NCBI RefSeq assembly: GCF_000346465.2
Contig: NC_034013.1
Span: 7,750,216-7,814,215 of the forward strand
Length of the DNA stretch: 64,000 nt
Direction: 5' to 3'
From: Prunus persica
Taxonomy: Eukaryota > Streptophyta > Magnoliopsida > Rosales > Rosaceae
Every line of letters starts with the position of its first letter. Positions within the stretch are counted from its first letter, which is position 1. The position numbers and the translations under genes were made by a program. The notes under the pieces were generated by a model that made no database searches, was not told the DNA's origin, and saw only the letters and a list, made by a program, of their open reading frames with translations. Shown in pieces: positions 1-10,171 of this stretch.

Positions 1-38
1 TCGATAGCATTTTTGACTTTACTGTAGAAATCTTCTAA

Positions 39-250
39 CTACAACACATATCCGTTGTCCATGACAAGATCAAATAAAGGTGTACTTTTGCTGGAAATCA
101 ACACAAAAAGACACAGATCACCAACTTCAAAATGATTGTCACGCAACAAACACATCCAACCACACCTGAATCTGGGCCTTCCTTTGCTCATACCAACAGA
201 CCAAGTTCTCCCATTCGAAACTTGAAGGATGACTTAGAAGAATGCTTACT
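39..250 (-). pseudogene. B3 DNA-binding domain fragment (left, inverted copy)
   Basis: Read on the minus strand, this stretch encodes the C-terminal half of a plant B3 domain in an open frame: a V-x-L-Q-V strand, the NGRTWSV turn, an FRCGW motif, then RDNHFEVGDLCLFVL. It ends at a stop at 39-41 after diverging from the other copy near position 63. B3 domains are plant DNA-binding modules of the ARF/LAV/RAV/REM transcription factors; the GW-x-x-x-x-RDN-x-L-x-x-GD signature fits REM-type proteins. The upstream part runs into the N gap, so no start can be given. It is an inverted copy of 690-1013 and is probably a truncated duplicate. Confidence 0.6.
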
Positions 251-285
251 CCTACGAGATAATTTTTATGAGTTATCTTGAGTAT

Positions 286-631
286 GNNNNNNNNNNNNNN
301 NNNNNNNNNNNNNNNNNNNNNNNNNNNNNNNNNNNNNNNNNNNNNNNNNNNNNNNNNNNNNNNNNNNNNNNNNNNNNNNNNNNNNNNNNNNNNNNNNNNN
401 NNNNNNNNNNNNNNNNNNNNNNNNNNNNNNNNNNNNNNNNNNNNNNNNNNNNNNNNNNNNNNNNNNNNNNNNNNNNNNNNNNNNNNNNNNNNNNNNNNNN
501 NNNNNNNNNNNNNNNNNNNNNNNNNNNNNNNNNNNNNNNNNNNNNNNNNNNNNNNNNNNNNNNNNNNNNNNNNNNNNNNNNNNNNNNNNNNNNNNNNNNN
601 NNNNNNNNNNNNNNNNNNNNNNNNNNNNNNN
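286..631. other. Assembly gap (N run)
   Basis: An uninterrupted run of N. It sits between the two inverted B3 copies, and each flank next to it can fold into a hairpin, so the gap probably marks a palindrome that was hard to sequence or assemble. All protein-like output over it is meaningless. Confidence 0.98.
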
Positions 632-701
632 TTCACAGGAATGCTTAATACTAGGAGATAAGTTTTACAAGCTATCTCCTAGTATTAAGCATTCCTGTGA
701 A
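632..701. repeat. Perfect hairpin next to the gap
   Basis: Bases 632-660 are the exact reverse complement of 673-701 (29 bp arms) around a 12-base loop. The right arm lies at the beginning of the B3 fragment. A matching but weaker hairpin (AGATAA...TTATCT) lies at about 259-280 on the other side of the gap. Confidence 0.9.
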
Positions 702-1013
702 GTCATCCTTCAAGTTTCGAATGGGAGAACTTGGTCTGTTGGTTTGAGCAAAGGAAGGCCCAGATTCAGGCGTGGTTGGATGGACGTTGTGCGTGACAAT
801 CATTTGGAAGTTGGTGATCTGTGTCTTTTTGTGTTGATTTCCAGCAAAAGTACACCTTTATTTGATCTTGTCATTTTCCGCTCTGGAGAAGATGCAAAGT
901 GCACCAATGATGGGGAGCAAATAGTACCTACGAAGGAAGAAACTGATAAACTGGTGGGTGAGTTAGGCGGTCAAAATATTCGAGATGGGTGTGAAGATAT
1001 ATGGATTGAATGA
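690..1013 (+). CDS. B3 domain-containing protein, C-terminal fragment (REM-like)
   Basis: The open frame gives EVILQVSNGRTWSV, then SKGRPRFRRGW, MDVVRDNHLEVGDLCLFVL and FDLVIFRSGED, followed by an acidic tail ending at a stop at 1011-1013. The order of strands and the GW, RDN and GD residues are those of the C-terminal half of a B3 DNA-binding domain; known B3 proteins are nuclear transcription factors. The first in-frame ATG would be at about 744 but lies inside the domain, so the true start and the N-terminal half of the domain are missing, cut off by the hairpin and gap. Expression is doubtful. It could be the last exon of a real gene whose upstream exons are in the gap or outside the window. 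Confidence 0.6.
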   Translation, partial: HSCEVILQVSNGRTWSVGLSKGRPRFRRGWMDVVRDNHLEVGDLCLFVLISSKSTPLFDLVIFRSGEDAKCTNDGEQIVPTKEETDKLVGELGGQNIRDGCEDIWIE

Positions 1014-1073
1014 TGCTTATATAATTGGCAGTGTATGACATTAATTTTGTAATATATTGTAATGTGATTTCTT

Positions 1074-2613
1074 CACTTTCTACGTTCAAATAAAACACGA
1101 CGTTATTGTGAACCAGTTATTCAGCATATTTACCGACGTCTTAAAGCAACGTAACAATGAAGAACCACGACGCTATTGTGAAGCAATTATTCAGGATATC
1201 ACGTCGGGGAAGGATTAAGAACCGCCATGTAATTCAAAATAACACGACTCCAATCCCATAATACCGATGTCTAAAAAACGAGATATATAATCTGAACGTT
1301 AAAAAATACGACGTCATCATATATTTTCCACGTCGCAAGTTCTTTTATAAACGAAGAGGAACGAAATGAATTCCGACGGTAATTCATTATAACCGCCGTC
1401 TAATATCAATTAAACGACGTTATTTGTAATACGGCTCTCATCATAATCAACGCCGTCTATATGTTCTGTAATACGGCTCTCATTTATTTGGAACCGACGT
1501 TGTTTAGAAGTTCAACGTCGTCTATATTAATAAGTGCGTCGTGAGTAATGAATACATATAAATACAACGTCGACTACATAAATGCCACCGACGTTGTTTC
1601 GCATTTCAACGTCAACTATATAAATACATACGTCGTAAATAATGACACTGACAACTATTTCCACGTCATCTTTTTTAGAAAAATCGAAGTGGAAAATTTA
1701 TTTCACGACAGTTGTTTGTAAATAAGAAACGTAGTATATTTCAATAACGTCGTCTTCTCATGTATTTAAAGACGTCATATTTTTTCTTGTCGTGAAAATT
1801 ATATTTGACGGCGTAGTGTCTTAGTTGTCGTCGTTGTATGTCTATCTTGCAGCCTTGTGTGTCATATTTTTCCTTTTTAACGACGGTGATTTGTTTGAGT
1901 TGGTCATCTATTCTCATCCTCGGCAATTTTTTAGAACTTTAGCAGACTAAACACGTCTGTTTTTATTTTTTTTTCGACGTTGTTTTATTTAATAACGTCT
2001 AATATTTATCGTCATTGTTTGTTTCTGAAAATAGGACGTATAAATTTTGTAATACGACTCTCATATATTTGTAACCGACGTTGTTTCGTTGTTCAACGTC
2101 TACTCTATAAATACATACGTCGTAAATAATGACACTGACAACTATTTCCACGTCATCTTTTATAGAAAAATCGAAGTGGAAAATTTATTTTACGACGGTT
2201 TTTTTTATATAGGCGACGTAGTAGGTATCAATAACGTCGTCTTCTAATGTATTTAAAGACGACATATTTTTTATTGTCGTGAAAACGATATTTAACGGCG
2301 TCTTATTTTAATTTTTGTCGTTGTATGTCTATCTTGCGGCCATGTTCTGTTAATATGTGTCATATTTTGCCTTTTTAACGACGGTTTTTTTAGAGAGTTG
2401 GTCGTCTATTCTCATCCTCGACTGCTTTTTTAGATCTTTTTGCAGTACAAAGACGTCGTTTTGTATTTGTTGATGACGTTGTATATTGTAACAACGACGG
2501 TGATTTAGCGTCGTGGTTTATGAGGGAAAAGATGACGGTGGATTCCACGACCATTGAAAAACCGAATACACGACGGTGATTTACCGTCGTCTTTTTGCTT
2601 TTTTGTAGTAGTG
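1074..2613. mobile_element. CACTA-like non-autonomous transposon (right end clear, left end uncertain)
   Basis: The right end reads, on the minus strand, CACTACTACAAAAAAGC, the hallmark terminus of plant CACTA (En/Spm) elements. The body is packed with short direct and inverted motifs of the type ACGTCG/CGACGG, as expected for subterminal repeats that bind the transposase. It encodes no recognisable protein. I could not find an equally good left terminus; a CACTTTCTACG at 1074 is the nearest candidate. The right end directly abuts hAT coding sequence, so it inserted into or beside that element. Confidence 0.6.
1622..2430. repeat. Internal tandem duplication (about 485-bp period) in the CACTA-like element
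   Basis: The block beginning TAAATACATACGTCGTAAAT at about 1622 recurs at about 2107, and the following segments (AACGTCGTCTTCT..., TGTATGTCTATCTTGC..., CTATTCTCATCCTCG) recur in the same order about 485-490 bases later. Copies differ by substitutions and small indels. Confidence 0.7.
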
Positions 2614-4050
2614 TGTGGATGTCTCTACTAATCCAATAAAGGTTGAAGAATTCTTTTTGGAATTTTTGATTGTGAATGATACAACAGGACAAGGACTTTT
2701 TGAAGAGTTGCAAACGGTGTTGCAAAAACTTAAGAGTTGCACAAGGCTATGACAATGGATCAAATATGAGTGGGAAATACCAAGGTGTCCAAAGAAAACT
2801 TTTGGATGTAAATCCTAGAGCATTGTACACACCTTGTGGTTGTCATAGTCTTATTTTAACACTTTGCGATATTGCAAACTCTTGTGGAAAAGCAAAAGAT
2901 TTTTTTGGAATCATACAACGTATTTATACATTGTTTGCTAATTCTACAAAGCGGTGGAAGATATTGAAAGATAATGTTAAACACTTAACTCTGAAATCAT
3001 TGTCAGTTACACGTTGGGAAAGTAGTATTGAAAGTGTAAGAGCAATAAGATTCCAAGCTGCAGATTTAAGAGAAGCTTTACTTCAGTTAGCAGAAAGTGA
3101 CGGTGACTCCAAAATAACAAGTAAAGCTAATTCTTTGGCAACATATGAACTTGGAAATTTTGAGTTCTTATTGGGCATGGTTACTTGGTATGATATATTA
3201 GGTGCTGTCAATGTAGTTAGCAAAAACTTACAATCTGAAGACATGCTTATTGATGTTGCTATTGATAAAGTGAAAGGGTTGATTACTTTTTTTGAAAAGT
3301 ATAGAGAAAATGGGTTTACAGAAGCTATGTGTACTGCTAAAGAAATTGCTACTGACATGGGAATTGACCCGGTGTTTCCTGAGAAGCGAAAAATTCATAG
3401 AAAAAAACATTTTGATGAGAATACTTGTGAGCCATCCCAATCAGTTCCTGAATCAGCTGAAGAAAAGTTTAGAATTGATTATTTCTTGTATTTAGTGGAT
3501 CAAGTTATTGGTTCTTCAGAGAAGTTAAATTCATTGGATGATTGCCATTTGAAGAATAGTTGCAGTCATCTGGAAAGCATTTTGAAATGACAAGTTTTCT
3601 GATGTCGATGGGGAGGATTTATTTGTTGAGTTGAAAGTTTTACGGGAGCTTTTACCAAAAGAAAATACCACATCTACTGCAATATTAAGTTTCTTGAAAA
3701 GATTAAATTGTGTTCCAAATGCATTCATTGCATATAGAATCCTATTGACTATTCCTGTTACTGTTGCATCTGCGGAAAGAAGTTTTTCAAAATTAAAATT
3801 GTTAAAATCATACTTGCGATCAACTATGTCGCAAGAAAGATTAAATGGACTAGCTTTGATTTCAATTGAAAGTGAACTTCTTGAAAAACTTGATTATGAA
3901 GATTTGATTGATGATTTCTCTTCTAAAAATTCAAGAAGATCAATTTTCAGACATTTGTATTGTACTAGCTGTGTTTTTTTTTCTTCTGGGGTAAAAGCTC
4001 TCGTAATAATTTTAATTCTTCAAATAAGACAGCAAATACAATGTGAATGA
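2612..4050 (+). pseudogene. hAT transposase (ZMYM1-like / TTF-type zinc finger family), truncated and frameshifted
   Basis: Three frames join into one hAT transposase. 2612-2700 gives [19 protein letters not shown]. 2730-3590 carries [16 protein letters not shown], the YTPCGCHSLIL catalytic-domain motif and SVTRWESS. 3591-3950 gives the C-terminal hAT dimerisation domain (IPVTVASAERSFSKLKLLKS, then SQERLNGLALISIE). A frameshift lies near 2705-2735 and a one-base loss near 3588. Compared with the family, a short stretch after YFLYLVDQVIGS appears to be missing. The N-terminal TTF zinc finger is absent because the CACTA-like element abuts the 5' side. It would have excised and inserted DNA as a dimer in the nucleus; this copy cannot make an active enzyme. 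Confidence 0.88.
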
Positions 4051-4348
4051 TTTTTGGATAATCAGGTATGTTTTTGTTGTTGCTTTTGTGTTTAATGCAA
4101 TATAATCTAATTTGTTAATGACATTTATGTGCAACTACTCTTTAATTTGTGATTGCCAATTTTTTTTTTCTATTAAACACAGATTGCTTATTGGAGGCAG
4201 CAAGAGACCTTATAGGGGCACAATGAGCTTATTTTTGTACAAAACATTTAACTTTATCAAATGGAAACATTTAAATTTTTATGAATTTGATTTCTGATTG
4301 TCATTGCATATTTATTGATGGTGGATTTTAGTTATAAAAAAAAAATTG

Positions 4349-4460
4349 TTTATGACATTAAGTTATGGCAAATTTTTATAGTATTTTCGTATTAGATTAT
4401 GCGATGCCCCAATTTAAGTTTCGCACAGGGCCCTCAAAATCTCAAGGACGGCCATGCGTG
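4349..4460 (+). mobile_element. 3' terminal region of the hAT element
   Basis: The segment with TTTCGTATTAGATTATG, CCAATTTAAGTTTCGCACAG and GGGCCCTCAAAATC recurs at 34163-34260, downstream of another remnant. Sharing between two distant loci, at the 3' side of a transposase, supports this as the conserved element end. The exact terminus is not clear. Confidence 0.55.
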
Positions 4461-5269
4461 TCCTTCCTTCTCAAATTTGTTCAATCAAAAACAGGATGTC
4501 ATGAGCTGCATGCCAACATCTTCTTACATTGCGGCTTCTTTTCTACCACCGCTTTGCTTTTCCTTTTTCTTTCCATTTCTTTCCAGTTTGCCATCATTCT
4601 TTGGTTTTTTTTTCTTGTTGGCTTTCTCATGCTGCATGGGGGCTACTTCCTCCTTCCTGCCCGCTATTCCTGGTTGGCTTCTTCATGAAAACACAAGATA
4701 CATGAAGGAACCTTACGGCATGAAGCAGTAATCAAACCATAAACAAGGATCATTCTTGGGTCTTTCCTGGTTGGCTTTCTCATGCTGCACGGGGTCTACT
4801 TCCTCCTTCATGCCGGCTATTTCCTGCTTGGCTTCTTTCTACAAAAGCAAAACTTAATTATATTACGAGAAACTAGACCCAAATGCTAATAAAAACACTT
4901 AATAGACATGCAAACAATTCAGTCTCTTGATTCATGGACATTAAATAAATAAAAAGATTCCATGTGTAAACACCATATTTCTTTCACCTGTGCAGTTCTC
5001 AACTAAATGGTTTCTTCTTCTTGTTTTGGCTGCTTCATGCCAGTCATACACTTCTTTTGTGTGGGTTCATAATCCCCATAGTCACTGAGTCATAATAATC
5101 GAAAACCATATATATAAGGGTATTGTTACATACAAAATGTAACAGAATCCCAAATATATAAGGGTATTGTTACATACAAAATGTAACAGAATCCCAAAGT
5201 AAAAATTTAAGTTATTGATGAAAACACAAGATATGTGAAGGAAGCTTACAGCGTGAAGCAGTAGTCAAG
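4461..5269. repeat. Non-coding region with direct duplications
   Basis: No gene is seen. A block at 4618-4683 (TTGGCTTTCTCATGCTGC...) is repeated at 4771-4836. The block after it (ATGAAAACACAAGATACATG, 4684-4737) recurs at 5218-5270. A 44-bp unit (TAAGGGTATTGTTACATAC...) is present twice in tandem at about 5109-5198. Long open frames here (4365-4731) are low-complexity and overlap one another. Confidence 0.7.
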
Positions 5270-6969
5270 CTAGAACCAATGATAGGCCTTGATATCCAGA
5301 GGAAAAACAGTTGAATGTAAGGTCTTGATCATATGTCCTCCTTCTCCAACAACAATTTCAAACATGGTGATACATACATATTGAACATCAGGAACTTCTT
5401 CGCAACGACAATTCTTGACAAGGAAAAACTCATGGTTCCCCAAATGAACCAAATAATCTGGAAAAAAAAAAAAAAAAAGGATACAGACTCTGGGGAACGC
5501 AATACAAACAGTTTGCTTAGTGAATATGCATCATCGTCGTCACCTTCATCCACACTAAAGGAGAATGCTAAAATCACGTCATGCCCATGCACATGCAGGG
5601 CATAGATAATGTCGTGTACAACCACAGCCCTCCCCCTGAAAGGGGCATTATCATAAGTATTGAGTTTCTGTTTATTCCATTCATTTCCCTTTCTAATCTT
5701 GTGAAAAGTAACAATATCAAAATCCATGGACATGTAACCCAATGAAAATAAAATTACCCCATAACAAACAGCATAATCCTCTATGTTCATATGATAGCCA
5801 TTAAAAAATGGAAAAGGAGGCATTGACCCCCAAGTCTTCTCATCAGGATCATACTTCTCAAAGCTTAGTTTCGGAAATGGATGCATGCACGATAGAGATG
5901 AAATACAGTAAATCTTTTCATAGGCAGAAAACACAAATCCATTTGGCTTAAATGATTTGGACTGAGGAATGGTTGAACGATGCAACAACCTTGTCCCCAC
6001 GTCAAATATATGTCCACACGGTGACTTAGTGGAGGAGGCATCTAATCCTTTAATCTGATTCTCCGGTAGGAATATGAATGAGTTGAAGTGGCTGAAGAAT
6101 CTTGCAGTCTGAATGAAACACCCATCAGAAAACGTGGCAAGAGGTTTAAGTATTGGGGTTTTGACACCTTCTCTGCCCACATCCTCTCCTTTGAATTTAA
6201 CTTCATAAATTGCATTTTTGCATTTTCCCTCAAAAAAAGAGCCCAGTAGAAACACTGATCTATCTTCCCCCTTACATATAGAACAAGAACAAGTCATTGA
6301 TGCATGCTCCCCCTCCATGGGCATGCTGGACAGAGAAGAGAGACATATAGGACAAATCATTGATGCATGCCCCGACTCCATGGGCATGCAGTAAAGAGTA
6401 AAGAGAAGAGAGACATGATGCATTCTCCCCCTCCATGGGCATGATGGACAGAGAAGAGAGACACATAGAAAACTTGAGCAAAATTCACCGAGAAACTAAA
6501 CAAACAGAAAATTGATTGAAAATTTTAAAAGGAAAAAAGAAAAGAAACAACAATGCGAATCAAGAACATCAATATTTACAGAAAAAAAAAATATTTTAAG
6601 AAGATGATATCCACTAAGCCATGCATGTGCTGACCTCGGATAAGGATTAACGGCCTCATGCACAGTGGAATTTGGAATCGTCGTCGTTTTGGGTTTACTA
6701 GGGTTGGCTGTACTGGCGAGTAGTAAGCGAAGGTCCTCGACCAGTTGGGTTAGAGACTTCTCCATCTCCTCGAGCTTATCTTGACGATGGCCCTCCTTCA
6801 TTGATTTCGTCAAATCGACCAGTTGGGTTACAGATTTCTCCATATCCAATATCTTGTGGCGTGATAGTGAAACCATCGTCAAGGCATGGTCATCCTGAAC
6901 ATCATGACTCCAGGGCAGCTCAGCGGCGGTGGTAGGTCCAGATATATTCCCATCCCCCATGATAGACAA
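5270..6969 (-). CDS. Uncharacterised plant protein, possibly kelch/beta-propeller-like, at least two exons, frameshifted
   Basis: Minus-strand coding. A first exon from ATG at 6969 to about 6590 (MSIMGDGNISGPTT) has two similar segments, MEKSVTQLVDLTKSM and MEKSLTQLVEDLRLL, likely a short coiled coil. The main exon, about 6300 to 5480, has YDPDEKTWGSMPPFP, DYAVCYGVILFS, APFRGRAVVVHDIIYALH and HDVILAFSFSVDEGDDDD. Such alternating W-containing and RAVVV-x-x-x-IYALH blocks resemble kelch-type blades, but I cannot name the family. The C-terminal part (VHLGNHEFFLVKNC, then GGHMIKTLHSTVFPLDI) lies at 5452-5270 in another frame, separated by a run of 17 T (minus strand) at 5462-5478. This is a slippage frameshift or, less likely, the tract of a very short intron. 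Exon borders near 6300-6590 are not resolved. Confidence 0.5.
6290..6475. repeat. Degenerate tandem repeat in the kelch-like gene intron or 5' exon
   Basis: Three copies of a 60-70-base unit containing TGATGCATGCTCCCCCTCC, ATGGGCATG and ACAGAGAAGAGAGACA. In one minus frame they read HAHGVGACINDL-type repeats, but frames shift between copies, so they are more likely intronic. Confidence 0.6.
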
Positions 6970-7234
6970 TGAGTGATTGGCTCGGGAGCCACAGTTGATG
7001 TATTCAATCAGGGTTTATAGGATTTTGAAAGACTTTATAAATAAATAAAAATGAGATTCTAATTTATTAATTTTTTTGGACGAAGATTCTGATATTTTAA
7101 TTGATACTCGGATAGATTTTTACAAATAAGCCCCATTTTAAGCCCATTTTAGCATAACATAATATACAAAAAAAAAATTATAGAACTTATTTGGAGAGAA
7201 AAATGCAAAACATAGTACTTGTCATTTTTGTCAT

Positions 7235-8495
7235 GGCAAAAAGTCACTTTTGGTCCCTATAATTTTCCATTTTAACCACTTTAGTTCCTGTAGTTTCAAT
7301 TTGATCAATGTTGTCCATGTACTTTCAATTTCGAGCAATTTAAGGACAAAAGTGAGTTTCTGCCAAATGTATGTAACTTAGGTTAGTTGGTCACGTGCCC
7401 CTCACGTGGAGGGGCAATTTTGTCCAATTGTGCGCAGCTTAAGGTCTGCCAAGCTACCCTCTCTCCATTCCAAATTAGACTTGATTTTGGGGATTTTCTG
7501 GGTTAGGGTTCTTCAAAAATTTTGATTGAGGGCAAGGAGAGGGTGAGAAATTCCATTAACGAGTTCGACTCTCGTCATCGGCTCTATACTCAAATTCACT
7601 CTTATGTATTTGTTAGCACCTACTTTGTCTGCTTCAGCTGCCACTCTTCCTTCGATCTTCACCAATTGCCCGGCTAGCCACATGTTCGAATCAGTCTTCA
7701 CAACTATTTGGTTCGTTGCTGGGCCTGTTGGACTTCGTTGTCAAATGGGTTGATTAAACTGAGGAAGAAGGTTGAGGGTGTGATTTGGTCCCCTTTGGCT
7801 TTGTGGATGTTTTCAGTTTTTGATTTTTGTGTTTGTGTGCCATTGATGTTTCCTTTGGTGTTGGCTGGTGTTTGTTCGTGCTTTTGGGCTTGGTTGGTTA
7901 TTGAATGAAACCAAAACAAAAACTGAGGAAGAAAATGGATATGAATTTTGAAGAAGGGTTTGTGGTGTTGGCGAGGTTGACAGGTGCTTAGAGTGTTGGG
8001 GAAGTGAAATCCATGAAAGGAGAGGGGGGTAGTTGGATCAACAACATAGAGGAGAAATTGGTGGAGGAGACTGAGATTGCAGAGCAATAAGTCGACTTAC
8101 AACTGATTTGGTTCTTGTTGTTTTATGTCTTGCTATCATTTTTTATCATAACTTTGAACACTCCGAAGAGTGGGAGGGGTTTTGGAGCAACAATAAGAAG
8201 AAAATCATATGAATTGAACCAATTCTAAACCTAGGAATAAAAAATTTTGACCGACCCAACCCAGAAAATCCCCAAAGTCTAATTTGGAATGGAGGGAGGG
8301 TAGCTAGGCAAACCTTAAGCTGCACATGATTGGACAAAGTTGCCCTAATAGAAGTTACATACATTTGACTAAAACTCACTTTTGTTCTTAAATTGTTCAA
8401 AATTGAAAGTAAGGGACAAAATTGATCAAATTGAAACTACATTGACTAAAGTGGTTAAAGTGGCAAACTATAGGGACCAAAGTGACTTTTTTGCC
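7235..8495. mobile_element. MULE-like non-autonomous transposon with long terminal inverted repeats
   Basis: The left arm (about 7235-7530) starts GGCAAAAAGTCACTTTTGG. The right arm (about 8245-8495) is its reverse complement, ending CCAAAGTGACTTTTTTGCC. Homology covers about 250-290 bases per arm, with GATCAATG/GTCC and AAATTAGACTT...GGGGATTTTCTGGGTT blocks in mirrored order. Long TIRs of this size are typical of Mutator-like elements. Flanks TTTTGTCAT and TTTTTCATT could be a decayed 9-bp target duplication. The roughly 700-base interior has open frames on both strands but no protein I recognise; captured host sequence is possible. Confidence 0.7.
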
Positions 8496-8665
8496 TTTTT
8501 CATTGGTACTTTGAAAATTTTCACACACTAATAACCAATTAGAAAGTGACAAGTGTCTAGTTTTGGATTTTTCTCTTCAAACATACTCCATAAGGGTTTT
8601 TGTATATTATGTCATATTAGAATGAGCCTATTTATAGAAAGCCCTATTTTGAATTCTAATACTAA

Positions 8666-9810
8666 GGCCATCTCTAGTCATAGGTCATATGCCAAATATA
8701 TCTCTAAAATAATGCAAAACTCATCTCCAGCTATGGGCTAAAAAAATTTGGCTAAATTTGGAAGGCCACATTTGGCCCTTCAGAGCAGTTCCAGCGGCCC
8801 CGGGCAGGGGTTGGTTTAGGCCCAAAACGGGCTTCCAGTGAACAAATGCTGCCAGGGCTGTTGGTGGGCTCCTTAAGCCTAGGCTGGCCCTCAGGAAAAA
8901 CCAGCCCTTGCTCTAGCCTGGGTTTGCTAACATTAGTAACAAAAAAAAAACATAATTGTTTTTTTAAAATACTAAAAAGTTCAAAAAAAATTTTAAATAA
9001 ATACTTAGTCATATTTTTCACTTCTTACACCAAAATTCTATACAAATTACTCTCCTCATATCTCATGTGAATAGTGGTTGTCATGGCAATGGGTGGAAAC
9101 ACCACAAGCTTTTTGCAAGGGCTGCCACTATTCACATGAATAGTAATAGCCCTTGCCTCCCCTTTCCCTCTGCCATGACAAATGGGTGGAAGTGCTCTTA
9201 GTCTTCTAACTAGGCCGAATGTAACCCAGCTTTGGCATAGGCCTTTGTGGGCCCAGAGCATATGCTTTTCAAGAGGAGAAAGTATCACGCGTAGACAAGA
9301 GCACGAAACATCTCGTGCAACTACAGATCCAACAGCCAATATTAAAGGCCCGTTGACATCATCGATGACGTCAGCTAGTCGTTAGAGTTTTATTTTTATT
9401 TTTAATAACCTTTTTAAATGTTTTTTTAATTTTTTTTGATTTAAAAATATATATATAATTGGTTTCTGATCGTTGGAGGTCAGAACCATTGATTGAAAAT
9501 TTATTATTTATTTATTTATTTAAAACCTTTTAAATGTTTTAAATTCATTTTGTTTTTAAAATATATATAAATTAAAAAATATTGTCTCTAAATCGTAGTT
9601 TAATTAAATTAAACAATACATAGTTGTGGAATATATGAGTATTATACCATAGTTTTTCTCAAAATAATAAAATATGAATGTCCCTAAAATATAGCCATGC
9701 ATGGCTGGAGATGGAAAAATTTAACCATGTGCTATTCTTTAAAAAATTAATATTTTGGACGACTAATTTTTAGTCATGGACTACATTTAACCCTATGACT
9801 GGAGATGACC
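8666..9810. mobile_element. PIF/Harbinger-like MITE-type element
   Basis: Starts GGCCATCTCTAGTCATAGG and ends CCCTATGACTGGAGATGACC, imperfect terminal inverted repeats of about 19-20 bases. It is flanked on both sides by TAA (8663-8665 and 9811-9813), the 3-bp target duplication used by PIF/Harbinger elements. It encodes no transposase and contains a further inverted-repeat segment at about 8778-9200. Confidence 0.65.
8778..9200. mobile_element. Nested inverted-repeat element
   Basis: Begins AGAGCAGTTCCAGC and ends GGGTGGAAGTGCTCT, about 13-base imperfect terminal inverted repeats, within the larger TAA-flanked element. It is GC-richer than its surroundings. It carries an internal palindrome (CATGTGAATAGTGG at about 9064 against CCACTATTCACATG at about 9125). 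No clear target duplication was found. Confidence 0.4.
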
Positions 9811-10171
9811 TAAGTATCCTATCTCACGTTGAAATATGATATCTTATTGGTCTAATGGAGAATTTTGAATTTTGGGCGCAGGCAGATGCTTTGGCAAACT
9901 TAGGACATGATCTTTAACAACCATTTGTTTAGGGGATATTCTTGGTTTTTTTTTTTCCTTTTTGTGTCGTAAAACCACAAGTATTATTTGAGACCATTTC
10001 TCTGTAAATTACAAATTCTTTAAGTATAGCAAACGACGCAGAAGCTGTGCCTACATCTTGATGCCTATAGATGACAAGTTTAACATCACTCTCTAAAACA
10101 AATTATAATTCATGTACTTCTACTGGTTCCAGCACATAGCAAGAAGTTATATGAAGAGTCCAACACTTGAA

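Noticed and set aside
4365..4731. Overlapping 107- and 110-aa frames
   Set aside because: They lie in the 3' flank of the hAT remnant, overlap each other in different frames, and consist of Phe/Leu/Ser runs from a CT-rich duplicated block.
7704..8087. 127-aa minus-strand frame inside the MULE-like element
   Set aside because: Composition is biased and no family is recognised; kept only as part of a possible captured fragment, not as a gene.
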